From Rheinheimera sp. D18 (GTDB lineage Bacteria > Pseudomonadota > Gammaproteobacteria > Enterobacterales > Alteromonadaceae): a stretch of 64,000 nt of DNA. Below the pieces are notes generated by a model. That model was not told the DNA's origin, searched no databases, and saw only the letters and a list, made by a program, of their open reading frames with translations. Made by a program: the position numbers and the translations under genes. Below are positions 27,348 through 35,247 of this stretch, one piece after another; positions within the stretch are counted from its first letter, which is position 1; each line of letters opens with the position of its first letter. The stretch is from positions 2,542,001-2,606,000 of the forward strand of contig NZ_CP037745.1 in the NCBI RefSeq assembly GCF_004345025.1, in the 5' to 3' direction.

Positions 27348-27767
27348 TTAGCCTCGAGTTCGTGAACGCAGCGGGTTGAACTTCTTTACTGGTTCAGGCC
27401 GCTGATGTTTACGATAGCTGGTGCGCAATATCCATAAATGGATGCCTATTACCAGCATAACCGTAGCAAATGGATATAAATACATATTGCTACTAACAAC
27501 AAATAACACTAAAGCAAATGTAAAATAGCTAAAGGGCAACAACTCATACAACCAAAATGGCATAATGCCACCGTATTTTTCTCTGGCTTTTTTGATATCA
27601 GAACGTCGGTTATCAGATCGTAAAACCCAGATCACGGCACCGGCAAAGCTGATTAATACACCAGCAACCAACGCCAACCAAGATTTAACACCAAGCATCA
27701 TACTAATTCCGGCTGCAACATAAACATAGGGCAGCACTTCATATAATTTCGCTGGTAGCATAATCAC
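27348..27767 (-). CDS. Four-helix membrane protein with internal duplication
   Basis: 139 aa, not recognised as a named family. Four hydrophobic helices fall into two similar halves. Each half opens with Leu/Met-Pro...LYE(V/L)LP(Y/F).Y (residues 4-16 and ~69-81), followed by two helices and a basic segment (LRSDNRRSD and LRTSYRKHQ). This suggests an ancestral two-helix unit was duplicated. The C-terminal tail is basic. Convergent with the M28 peptidase gene; no operon partner. Confidence 0.7.
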   Translation of the reverse strand: MIMLPAKLYEVLPYVYVAAGISMMLGVKSWLALVAGVLISFAGAVIWVLRSDNRRSDIKKAREKYGGIMPFWLYELLPFSYFTFALVLFVVSSNMYLYPFATVMLVIGIHLWILRTSYRKHQRPEPVKKFNPLRSRTRG

Positions 27768-27942
27768 TCTCCCTGTTTAGCTGCAATTAAGTGTAGAACA
27801 GCTTTTTGCTACTGCAAACTCACCTTTCTAACTGCATTAATATAACTAATCTGAAAGATGTAAAATTCCTCAGTTGAGTAACCCTCTACGCCGCCGCATA
27901 ATATGCACAAAATTTGGTCAGCAGTGTCTTAAGGAGAGCGCA

Positions 27943-28230
27943 ATGGAACATATTTTGTTCGATATTATCAGCTGGGTTGGCTTAACAATCTGTATTGGCG
28001 CTTTCTTTGTTAAGGACGTATTCTGGTTGCGCCTTACTACACTAATTGGCTGTAGCCTGCTGTTTGTTTACTATAGCCATATTGATATTCCGCAAGGCGT
28101 CATCTCAAACTTATTAGTATTATTAATTAATGCATACTATTTACTACGCTTTGCCAAAGCACGTAGAGCAGAAAAGATAGCCAAGGATTTAACAATTCCA
28201 GCTAGCGCACTAACCGTTCAAGCGAAGTAA
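27943..28230 (+). CDS. Small YgjV-like inner membrane protein
   Basis: 95 aa. The ATG at 27943, preceded by AAGGAGAG, is preferred to the longer frame from 27874. Three hydrophobic helices are predicted (ISWVGLTICIGAFFV, LIGCSLLFVYYSHI, GVISNLLVLLINAYYLL) with a positively charged cytosolic tail. The helix pattern and IPQGVISNLLVLLINAYYL resemble the YgjV/Imp family, but it is about half that length. Function unknown. Confidence 0.72.
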   Translation: MEHILFDIISWVGLTICIGAFFVKDVFWLRLTTLIGCSLLFVYYSHIDIPQGVISNLLVLLINAYYLLRFAKARRAEKIAKDLTIPASALTVQAK

Positions 28231-28303
28231 CAACGCACAGGCACTTTTTCCAATAGCTTAGGCGGGGTATAATTAACTGCCTGGTGAGACAAGAGTGCCT
28301 AGT

Positions 28304-28882
28304 ATGCAAAACGATGATTTAGACTTGTTTCTGTTAGAGATGTCGGGGGTTAAACCGTTATCTCAAGATGAAGTAATGTTAGAGCCGGGAGAGTTTAACC
28401 CAACATTGGCTCAGCAAGCACGGCGCAAAGCCGCAGAGCTAGAAATGGAATATGATGCTAATTACCTTAGCATGGAATATGTCGATCTTGTAAAGCCAGA
28501 CGAGCCTTTCACTTATAAAAAAGACGGTGTGCAAGATGGTGTCTATCGTAATTTACGCTTAGGTAAGTATGAATTAGATGCCACGTTAAATCTTTTAGGT
28601 AAAAGCCTAACCGAAGCTCGCCGAGAACTGTTCTTCTTTATTGAAGACTGCCACAAACGCGGCATCCGTACGTTGCTTATTCAGCATGGTATGGGGCGAA
28701 ACAGCAAACCTCATCCGGCCATTTTACGTAGTTATGTATTTAAATGGTTGCCTCAAATACCTATAGTACTAGCATGCAATACTGCACAACGACAGCATGG
28801 TGGCTATTCTGCAAGTTATGTTTTATTGCAAAAAAATGCCGAGCAAAAGCGAGAAAATCGCGAGTTACATAGCAAGCGCTAG
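28304..28882 (+). CDS. smrA: Smr-domain protein SmrA
   Basis: 192 aa from the ATG at 28304 (MQNDDLDLF), which matches the family start better than the upstream GTG at 28295. The N-terminal LDLFLLEMSGVKPL is the SmrA signature. The C-terminal Smr domain has a degenerate LxLGKYELDATL strand in place of LDLHG, and the catalytic/nucleic-acid loop QHGMGRNSKPHPAI. Smr domains are nicking or RNA endonucleases linked to recombination and ribosome rescue; the precise role of SmrA is unsettled. A TATAAT box is at 28268-28273. Confidence 0.87.
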   Translation: MQNDDLDLFLLEMSGVKPLSQDEVMLEPGEFNPTLAQQARRKAAELEMEYDANYLSMEYVDLVKPDEPFTYKKDGVQDGVYRNLRLGKYELDATLNLLGKSLTEARRELFFFIEDCHKRGIRTLLIQHGMGRNSKPHPAILRSYVFKWLPQIPIVLACNTAQRQHGGYSASYVLLQKNAEQKRENRELHSKR

Positions 28883-28888
28883 ATAGAA

Positions 28889-28912
28889 CAATCCCCAGCA
28901 AGCTGGGGATTG
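28889..28912 (+). terminator. Hairpin after smrA
   Basis: An 11-bp perfect inverted repeat (CAATCCCCAGC / GCTGGGGATTG) with a 2-nt centre, 7 bp after the smrA stop. The following TTGTTAGT is a weak T-tract. Confidence 0.65.
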
Positions 28913-28948
28913 TTGTTAGTCATTCCATTTGACTAGATTCGATTCCTG

Positions 28949-29065
28949 CTACCCGCACAACAGACAGATAGCTTCGGCTTTAGTTAAAAATGCCGATAAC
29001 GCCATTAAACAAACAATAATAGCGACTGCGGTAAAGCCAAAACTACGATTGGACGCTTTACTCAT
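28949..29065 (-). CDS. 38-residue single-helix membrane protein
   Basis: A short open frame of 38 codons from ATG at 29065 to TAG at 28949. TTGAGG lies about 7 nt before the ATG, a convincing ribosome-binding site. It encodes a basic N-terminus (MSKASNRSFG), one hydrophobic helix (FTAVAIIVCLMALSAFL) and a short tail with two Cys (AICLLCG). It stands alone between smrA and the GNAT gene. Unnamed; comparable to stress-related small membrane proteins only in shape. Confidence 0.5.
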   Translation of the reverse strand: MSKASNRSFGFTAVAIIVCLMALSAFLTKAEAICLLCG

Positions 29066-29175
29066 AATTAGCCTCAATGACTCTTTTTATTATTTTGTGT
29101 AGCAAATTGGTTTAAATTTACTTAAACCGATAACTAGTGTAGTTAAGTTGTAACAAACTTACAATAACTGTGTAT

Positions 29176-29766
29176 TTACCCAGCATTTTCAAGATGATAA
29201 GCGAGCGTAGAATAAACAAAGTTCTCGGTTAACAAACGACTATCATTTAGCTCTGGTAAAGCTTCTACGCTATGTTCAGTGTGCATTAGCGTAAAGCCAG
29301 CTTGTTGGTAGTTTTTCAACGCTGCCGGATGATCAGTCGAACAAGTATGTAGCCAAATTTTGGCCGCCTGCCACTGCGATGCTAGCATAATTGCTGCCTG
29401 AGCTAAGGATAAGCCTAACCCTCGCCCCACAAATGGTGGTAATAGACCAAAAAACTTAATTTCTACACTCTGATCAGAATGTTTCAACAATTCAATATAA
29501 CCCGCTGGCGTACCCTGTACCCATAGTAACCAAGTGCGCACTTGTTGCTGTGTAAGATATTCTAACCACTGCTGATAACTCCAACTTAAACGACTAAACC
29601 AGCGCCATGGCCCTCCTACTGTTCTAAACATAAATTGACTAAGTTCTGGGCTGGCTATTTCTGCCTCAACTAACTGCACACCACTAGGCCAACTAACCTG
29701 TGTTGGCGCGCTGCCCTCAAACTGTAAAAACCAAGTGGTAACTGCGGTTTGTTTGATCATACTCAT
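29176..29766 (-). CDS. GNAT-family N-acetyltransferase
   Basis: 196 aa with the GNAT fold: YIELLKHSDQSVEIKFFGLLPPFVGRGLGLSLAQAAI contains the acetyl-CoA loop (VGRGLG, a Q/R-x-x-G-x-G/A variant), and HTCSTDHPAALKNYQQAGF is the final motif. The substrate is not evident. It starts 3 bp after the ghrA-like gene, so it is the second gene of a two-gene unit and probably depends on translational coupling. Confidence 0.85.
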   Translation of the reverse strand: MSMIKQTAVTTWFLQFEGSAPTQVSWPSGVQLVEAEIASPELSQFMFRTVGGPWRWFSRLSWSYQQWLEYLTQQQVRTWLLWVQGTPAGYIELLKHSDQSVEIKFFGLLPPFVGRGLGLSLAQAAIMLASQWQAAKIWLHTCSTDHPAALKNYQQAGFTLMHTEHSVEALPELNDSRLLTENFVYSTLAYHLENAG

Positions 29767-29769
29767 TAG

Positions 29770-30690
29770 TTAGTATCCACGCTCAACATTAACCAAATTC
29801 AACATGGGCTCACCACGCTGGCTGCGCTGATAGTTATTGGCAATTTGTTCAATCACAGCAGTAACACTCGTTACCGCAGATACATGTGGCGTAATTAAAA
29901 TTGCCGGATGCTGCCAAAATGGATGAGTTTCAGGTAAGGGCTCTTGACGAAAGACATCCAAACAAGCCGCCTGCAATTTACCGCTATCTAATGCTTGCAA
30001 TAATGCCCTGTCATCAACCAGAGCACCGCGGGCAACGTTAATAAAAATAGCACCGGCTTTTAGTTGATTAAAAAAGGCATCAGTTAACAAGTTTTCTGTA
30101 GCGGGTGTTAGCGGCAGTAAACAAATAACAATATCGGCATTAGCCGCCGCCGCCGACAAGCCCGCCGCACCATAATAGCTGTCTATGTTATTTAATTGCT
30201 TTGCTGTTCTGGCCCAGCCACTAACACGGTAACCTAGCATGGAAAAATGCTGTGCCGCTGCAGCACCCAACTCGCCTAAGCCAAGCACGCAAATATTGCT
30301 GAGCCGACGTGGGCCTTTCGGTTGCCATAATGTTTGTTGCTGCTGTTGCTTAAATTGATCTAACCGCAACCGATAATGGCTTACAACACCATCTAAATAA
30401 CGCACCATGGTTTGACTCAGGCTGTTATCAACGATACGAGCAATTGGCACGGCAGGCAAACTTGTATCAGCTAAAATTGCATCAACGCCGGCACCAAAGC
30501 ACTGAATCGCTTTTAAACTCCTTAAATTAGCTAAGCTATCTTTGGGTTGCTTCCACACCACCGCAAATTCAACCTTGTCGGGTTCAGTTATTGCTGGCCA
30601 AATTTCTATGTCGGTGCCAGGCAACGCCAGTGACAAACGCTGATGTAAATCATCAAGTTTGCGATCGGGAATAATAAGGGCAATAGTCAT
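29770..30690 (-). CDS. D-2-hydroxyacid dehydrogenase, GhrA-like
   Basis: 306 aa, close in length to glyoxylate/hydroxypyruvate reductase A. NAD(P)-binding motif GLGELGAAAAQHFSMLGY near 137; catalytic Arg in NVARGALVD (~220), Glu in RQEPLPETHPFW (~253) and His in TPHVSA (~273). These define the family and fit reduction of glyoxylate or hydroxypyruvate. The exact substrate is not decided by sequence. First gene of a unit with a GNAT acetyltransferase. Confidence 0.87.
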   Translation of the reverse strand: MTIALIIPDRKLDDLHQRLSLALPGTDIEIWPAITEPDKVEFAVVWKQPKDSLANLRSLKAIQCFGAGVDAILADTSLPAVPIARIVDNSLSQTMVRYLDGVVSHYRLRLDQFKQQQQQTLWQPKGPRRLSNICVLGLGELGAAAAQHFSMLGYRVSGWARTAKQLNNIDSYYGAAGLSAAAANADIVICLLPLTPATENLLTDAFFNQLKAGAIFINVARGALVDDRALLQALDSGKLQAACLDVFRQEPLPETHPFWQHPAILITPHVSAVTSVTAVIEQIANNYQRSQRGEPMLNLVNVERGY

Positions 30691-30932
30691 CTATTTTTCT
30701 GGCTCCAACAATTTGTTATGCTGCTGATATAGCGGGCTTTTATGCTAACGTTTTAAAGGTAACATTGTTTAGTGCTATTTTCAGATAAATGCTTAGTACT
30801 TTTTTATAAATTTAGCTATGTAAAGGTTTAGTAAAGTTCAGTTTCAATTCAGCCCCAGAGACCTATAAGCTATACAGTGAACAAAAAGCCGTCAGTGCTA
30901 CACTTAACTAACGGTAAACTGAGGATAGCAAG

Positions 30933-32306
30933 ATGAAAAATCTGATGCTGCAATTAAGTCGACTACTTACCGCTTCTATACTGGTAATGAGTACCGCAAC
31001 AATGGCTTGGGCTGATGATGATATTTTATCACAAGCCGAGCTAGACCAAATGCTAGCGCCGGTGGCGTTATACCCAGATACTGTATTAACCCATGTACTA
31101 ATTGCTGCTACTTACCCGTTAGAAGTGGTACAAGCATCGCGTTGGGCTAAAGCAAACTCTAACTTAACTGGCGACGATGCGGTTAACGCCGTTGAAAGCA
31201 AAAGCTGGGATCCGAGCGTTAAGGCCTTAGTTGCATTTCCACAGCTATTAGAGCGACTCAGTAGCGATCTAGACTGGACTGAGCAGCTTGGCGAAGCGTT
31301 TTTAGCTGACGAAACGCAAGTATTGGCTAGTATTCAAACCTTGCGACAAAAAGCCTATGCTAACGGCTCGTTAAACGATAACAAGCATGTGGTGGTAGAA
31401 CGCGAACGTGAAGTCATCATCATAGAGCCTGCACGTAAAGAAGTCATTTATGTGCCGGTGTACGATACGCGCGTTGTATACGGTGATTGGTGGTGGCCGT
31501 CTTATCCTCCAGTATATTGGCAGACCGCCGGGGTGCAATTTGGCAGAAGCCCATTTTATTGGGGCGTTAGCGTTAACGTACGCCCATGGTTCTATTTTGG
31601 TATTTTTGATTGGCGCCAGCATCATGTCGTCGTAAACCATCATTATTACCATACTCCGCCGCGTTATTACCCGCGTCGCCATACCCACTTTGTTAATGCA
31701 CATCGCTGGACACACAACACTGAGCATCGTCGTGGGGTGCAATACCGACATGCACGCTTAAATCGCGATTACAATTCAGGTTATGGCTATAGTCAGCCAA
31801 CACGCGAAACAAAAGGTATACCGGCGCGTCGCACCCGAGTTGACAGTAATGTTACCGTTCGTGAAAACAAACAGCAGTACCAGCGCCGCACGGCCGAGCA
31901 AGTTAGATTGCCAAACCGTGAATTGCGTGCCAACGATAATACCCCACGCCAACGTAATGAAGCATTGCGCCAACAATTAAACACACCACAGCGCGAGCGT
32001 CAGGCTATAACCGAGCAGCGGCGCGCGCCAATAAACAGCACTGAGCAATTACGCCAACGTGAACAGGCAAGGCCATTGCCACGTATAGAACCCAACCAGG
32101 TAAAACCAGAACAACGCCAGCAATCACAACATGTTCAGGTACAGCAGCGCCAAGCACAACCAGCGCAAAACGTTCAAGTGCAACAACGGCAACCACGAGC
32201 TGAGCGTCAACCTCAGGTGTCAGCGCCTCGTGAACAGCGTGCCGCAACAACTACACGCAATAACATGGCGCAAAACCAAGAACGGCGTGCAAGACAGATT
32301 GATTAG
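30933..32306 (+). CDS. DUF3300 exported protein with Gln/Arg-rich tail
   Basis: 457 aa. Signal peptide cut after TMAWA (~27). The DUF3300 domain (~35-220) has LDQMLAPVALYPDTVLTHVL, YPLEVVQASRWAKAN and the aromatic repeat VVYGDWWWPSYPPVYW. A His/Tyr-rich stretch (~235-275) and a long basic Gln/Arg-rich low-complexity tail follow. DUF3300 proteins are envelope proteins of unknown function. AGGAT precedes the ATG. The tail would bind nucleic acid or anionic surfaces; that is speculation. Confidence 0.85.
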   Translation: MKNLMLQLSRLLTASILVMSTATMAWADDDILSQAELDQMLAPVALYPDTVLTHVLIAATYPLEVVQASRWAKANSNLTGDDAVNAVESKSWDPSVKALVAFPQLLERLSSDLDWTEQLGEAFLADETQVLASIQTLRQKAYANGSLNDNKHVVVEREREVIIIEPARKEVIYVPVYDTRVVYGDWWWPSYPPVYWQTAGVQFGRSPFYWGVSVNVRPWFYFGIFDWRQHHVVVNHHYYHTPPRYYPRRHTHFVNAHRWTHNTEHRRGVQYRHARLNRDYNSGYGYSQPTRETKGIPARRTRVDSNVTVRENKQQYQRRTAEQVRLPNRELRANDNTPRQRNEALRQQLNTPQRERQAITEQRRAPINSTEQLRQREQARPLPRIEPNQVKPEQRQQSQHVQVQQRQAQPAQNVQVQQRQPRAERQPQVSAPREQRAATTTRNNMAQNQERRARQID

Positions 32307-32412
32307 TAATATCTTTCTCGCTACTTACTAGACTAAAGGCGACTGCTTAGCAGTTGCCTTTTGCTTTAAACTGGGTTCAGATATAAAGTTCTGAGTTAGT
32401 GGGAGCACAACA

Positions 32413-34269
32413 TTGGCAAGTATTCCAGCAACACTAAACTGGCAGCAGTTGTTAAAATCGGGCGACCGTATTTTTATTGGCTCACATGCCGCAGCACCCG
32501 CCCAGCTAATTGATAACCTTATAGCCAATGCTAAACAACTGCATGATATCGAAATTGTTCAGGTATCTACGCTAGCCGACAATAAGTGGGCCGAACCACA
32601 GCATCAGCAATTGTTTAAAGTTAACGCACTGTTTATCGGTGGTGACAAGGTACGCCAAGCGGTAGCCGAAGGCCGCGCCGATTATACCCCGTGTTTTATG
32701 TCAGACATTCCGTCATTATTTAGCGATGGCATTCTACCGCTCGACGCTGCATTAATTATGGTCAGCTTAGCCGACGAACACGGCTATCACTCGTTGGGTG
32801 TGTCGGTTGATATTGTATCTGCCGCCGCAAAATCAGCAAAAAAGGTCATTGCGCAGGTTAATCCTGCTATGCCTGTTACCTATGGCCAAGCCTTTATTCA
32901 TCGCGATCAGATAGATGCGTTTTTTTATGCTGAAGAACCTTTGCCTGAACTGCCAGCACCCGAACTGGATGCCATTACCGAACGTATTGGCCAGTATGTG
33001 TCACTGCTTATTGATGATGGCGCGACGATTCAAATTGGCGCTGGCAAAATCTGTGCTGCGGCGCTGCGCTATCTAGGTAATCACAAAGATTTAGGCGTAC
33101 ACAGCGAGCTTGTCACCGATGGCGTGATGGAGCTAATTAAAAAAGGCGTGATTAATAATCGACGTAAAACCTTTCATCAGGGTAAAACTGTTACTAGTTT
33201 TTGTGTTGGTAGCAAAGCACTATACGATTTTGTTGATGCTAATCCACATATGGGCTTCTACCCTAGCGAATACGTTAACTCACCCACCAATATCGCCCGT
33301 AACGACAATATGATCGCCATCAACAGTGCGATAGAGGTCGATTTAACCGGGCAAATTGTCTCTGATTCAATTGGGCATTTGTTTTATAGCGGTATTGGTG
33401 GTCAAGTTGATTTTAGCCGCGGCGCTTCAATGAGCAACGGCGGCAAACCCATTATCGCCCTGCCCTCAACGGCTAAAAATGGCACCGTGTCACGTATAGT
33501 GCCGCGTATTTCCGACGGTGCGGGCGTAGTCACATCACGTGGCCATGTGCATTATGTCGTTACAGAATTTGGCGTCGCCTCGTTACGAGGCAAGAGCATT
33601 CGTGAGCGTTCGCTAGAGCTTATTCGGGTGGCACACCCCAAGTTTCGCCAACAACTATTAGAAGAAGTACGTAAAAACTATTGGGTGCCGCATTATCAAC
33701 TGCATACACCAATGGAAGTGCCCGAGCTGGGCAGTGTTGGTTTTAAAGAACTGCATATTGATGGTGAAGCCTTTGACCTGCGCCCGTTAAACCCTTCTGA
33801 CGAGCGGCGCTTACAAGAATTTTTTTACTCTCATACCAAAGAAACACTGCAAATGCGTTATAGCGCAGTGCCGACCCAAATGAGTCGTGAAAAATCCTGT
33901 ACCTTAGTCGGCGTTGATCAATCTCGTGATCTGGCGCTGTGTATTGTGAAACAAAAAGGCTCAGTGGTGCAAATACAGGCTGTTGGCCGCTATTATTTAC
34001 TCAATGACAATTTAAGTTGCGAAGTTGCTTTTGTTACCCGAGAAAAGCATCAGGGTAAAGGCATGGCCAAGCGCTTGCTACAAGAAATGATTACTATTGC
34101 CCAGCTACGCGGTTTAACCAGCATGACCGCCTATGTGCGTGCAGAAAATAAAGCCATGATCACGATCTTTCAAAAAGCAGGTTTTAGCCGATTACCTGGT
34201 GATGACCCAAGCGAAGTTTATATGCAGCTGCGCTTACCGCGCGCTGACATTAATGAGCAGCGTAGCTAA
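32413..34269 (+). CDS. Acetyl-CoA hydrolase/transferase fused to GNAT acetyltransferase
   Basis: 618 aa from a TTG start with GGGAG 9 nt upstream. Residues ~1-430 are the acetyl-CoA hydrolase/CoA-transferase family (DGATIQIGAGKI, VSDSIGHLFYSGIGGQVDFSRGA, TEFGVASLRGKSIRERSLELIRVAHP). Residues ~450-610 are a GNAT domain with CEVAFVTREKHQGKGMAKRLLQEM (acetyl-CoA loop) and ENKAMITIFQKAGF. The fusion could link acetyl-CoA turnover to protein or small-molecule acetylation. Its last base overlaps the start of a deacetylase-family gene. Confidence 0.9.
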   Translation: MASIPATLNWQQLLKSGDRIFIGSHAAAPAQLIDNLIANAKQLHDIEIVQVSTLADNKWAEPQHQQLFKVNALFIGGDKVRQAVAEGRADYTPCFMSDIPSLFSDGILPLDAALIMVSLADEHGYHSLGVSVDIVSAAAKSAKKVIAQVNPAMPVTYGQAFIHRDQIDAFFYAEEPLPELPAPELDAITERIGQYVSLLIDDGATIQIGAGKICAAALRYLGNHKDLGVHSELVTDGVMELIKKGVINNRRKTFHQGKTVTSFCVGSKALYDFVDANPHMGFYPSEYVNSPTNIARNDNMIAINSAIEVDLTGQIVSDSIGHLFYSGIGGQVDFSRGASMSNGGKPIIALPSTAKNGTVSRIVPRISDGAGVVTSRGHVHYVVTEFGVASLRGKSIRERSLELIRVAHPKFRQQLLEEVRKNYWVPHYQLHTPMEVPELGSVGFKELHIDGEAFDLRPLNPSDERRLQEFFYSHTKETLQMRYSAVPTQMSREKSCTLVGVDQSRDLALCIVKQKGSVVQIQAVGRYYLLNDNLSCEVAFVTREKHQGKGMAKRLLQEMITIAQLRGLTSMTAYVRAENKAMITIFQKAGFSRLPGDDPSEVYMQLRLPRADINEQRS

Positions 34270-35186
34270 TGGCCATTACACTATTTAGCCACCCAAGCTG
34301 CTACCTGCATTTAGCGGGTGATGACCACCCCGAGCAACCTGCCCGCTTAAACGCAATAAACGATCAACTTATTCGCTCAGGTATGGAGTTTGTGGTGCAG
34401 CAGCGTGATGCCACGCCAGCACAGCGCGAAGATTTATACGGCGTGCACGCTAAACTTTATATTGACGAAATTTATGCGAAAGCACCCAGCGAAGGCCATA
34501 TTTGGCTAGATCCTGATACGCAAATGATGAAACACAGTTTAAACGCCGCGTTGCATGCCGCTGGCGCAGCAATAAACGCAGTTGACTTAGTAATGAGCGG
34601 CGATAACCAGCAAGCGTTTTGTAATGTGCGCCCACCTGGCCATCACGCTACCCATGATCAAGCCATGGGCTTTTGTTTATTTAATAATATTGCCATTGCA
34701 GCCGCCTATGCGTTAAAGCATTACTCGTTAACTCGAGTTGCTATAATCGATTTTGATGTGCATCACGGCAATGGCACTGAAGATATTTTTGCCGGCGATG
34801 AACGCGTATTATTTTGCTCATCGTTTCAGCATCCGCTATACCCATTTAGTGGTGAACTAAGTGCCGAGCCCAATATCATCAACATTCCGCTAGCCGGCGG
34901 TTGTAAACCGCAACAATGGCGTGAGCAAATTGCACAACATTGGCTGCCTAAGCTCGACCAGTTTGCACCGCAGTTAGTTTTTATTTCAGCCGGTTTTGAC
35001 GGCCATCGTGAAGATGATATGTCTGAATTTATGCTGACAGAAGACGATTACGGCTGGATCACTCAGCAGCTAAAGCTAATAGCCGATAAACATTGTCACG
35101 GTCGTATAGTGTCAACCTTAGAGGGCGGCTACGCCTTAAGTGCGCTGGGCCGAAGTGTGGTGGCTCATTTAAAAGCGATGTTATAA
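34269..35186 (+). CDS. Histone-deacetylase-family amidohydrolase
   Basis: 305-aa member of the zinc-dependent HDAC/acetoin-utilisation/acetylpolyamine amidohydrolase superfamily. Catalytic His pair in RPPGHHAT (~125), zinc ligands in DFDVHHGNGTEDIF (~160-172) and a later Asp in SAGFDGHREDDM; the closing LEGGYAL is typical. It could deacetylate proteins, polyamines or other N-acetyl compounds. It starts on the stop codon of the acetyl-CoA hydrolase/GNAT gene (TAATG), so the two are translated together. Confidence 0.92.
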   Translation: MAITLFSHPSCYLHLAGDDHPEQPARLNAINDQLIRSGMEFVVQQRDATPAQREDLYGVHAKLYIDEIYAKAPSEGHIWLDPDTQMMKHSLNAALHAAGAAINAVDLVMSGDNQQAFCNVRPPGHHATHDQAMGFCLFNNIAIAAAYALKHYSLTRVAIIDFDVHHGNGTEDIFAGDERVLFCSSFQHPLYPFSGELSAEPNIINIPLAGGCKPQQWREQIAQHWLPKLDQFAPQLVFISAGFDGHREDDMSEFMLTEDDYGWITQQLKLIADKHCHGRIVSTLEGGYALSALGRSVVAHLKAML

Positions 35187-35210
35187 ATTTCATATCAGGC
35201 TATTACTGAT

Positions 35211-35239
35211 AAAAAACCCTGCCGTAGCAGGGTTTTTCG
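35211..35239. terminator. Bidirectional terminator between HDAC-like gene and purL
   Basis: AAAAAACCCTGC / GCAGGGTTTTT arms around a short CGTA loop, between convergent stops at 35186 and 35248. Confidence 0.9.
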
Positions 35240-35247
35240 TTATTGGT

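Noticed and set aside
31371-32250. Multiple open frames on both strands within the DUF3300 gene
   Set aside because: The low-complexity Gln/Arg region keeps several frames open by composition; only the + frame with a signal peptide and DUF3300 motifs is supported.
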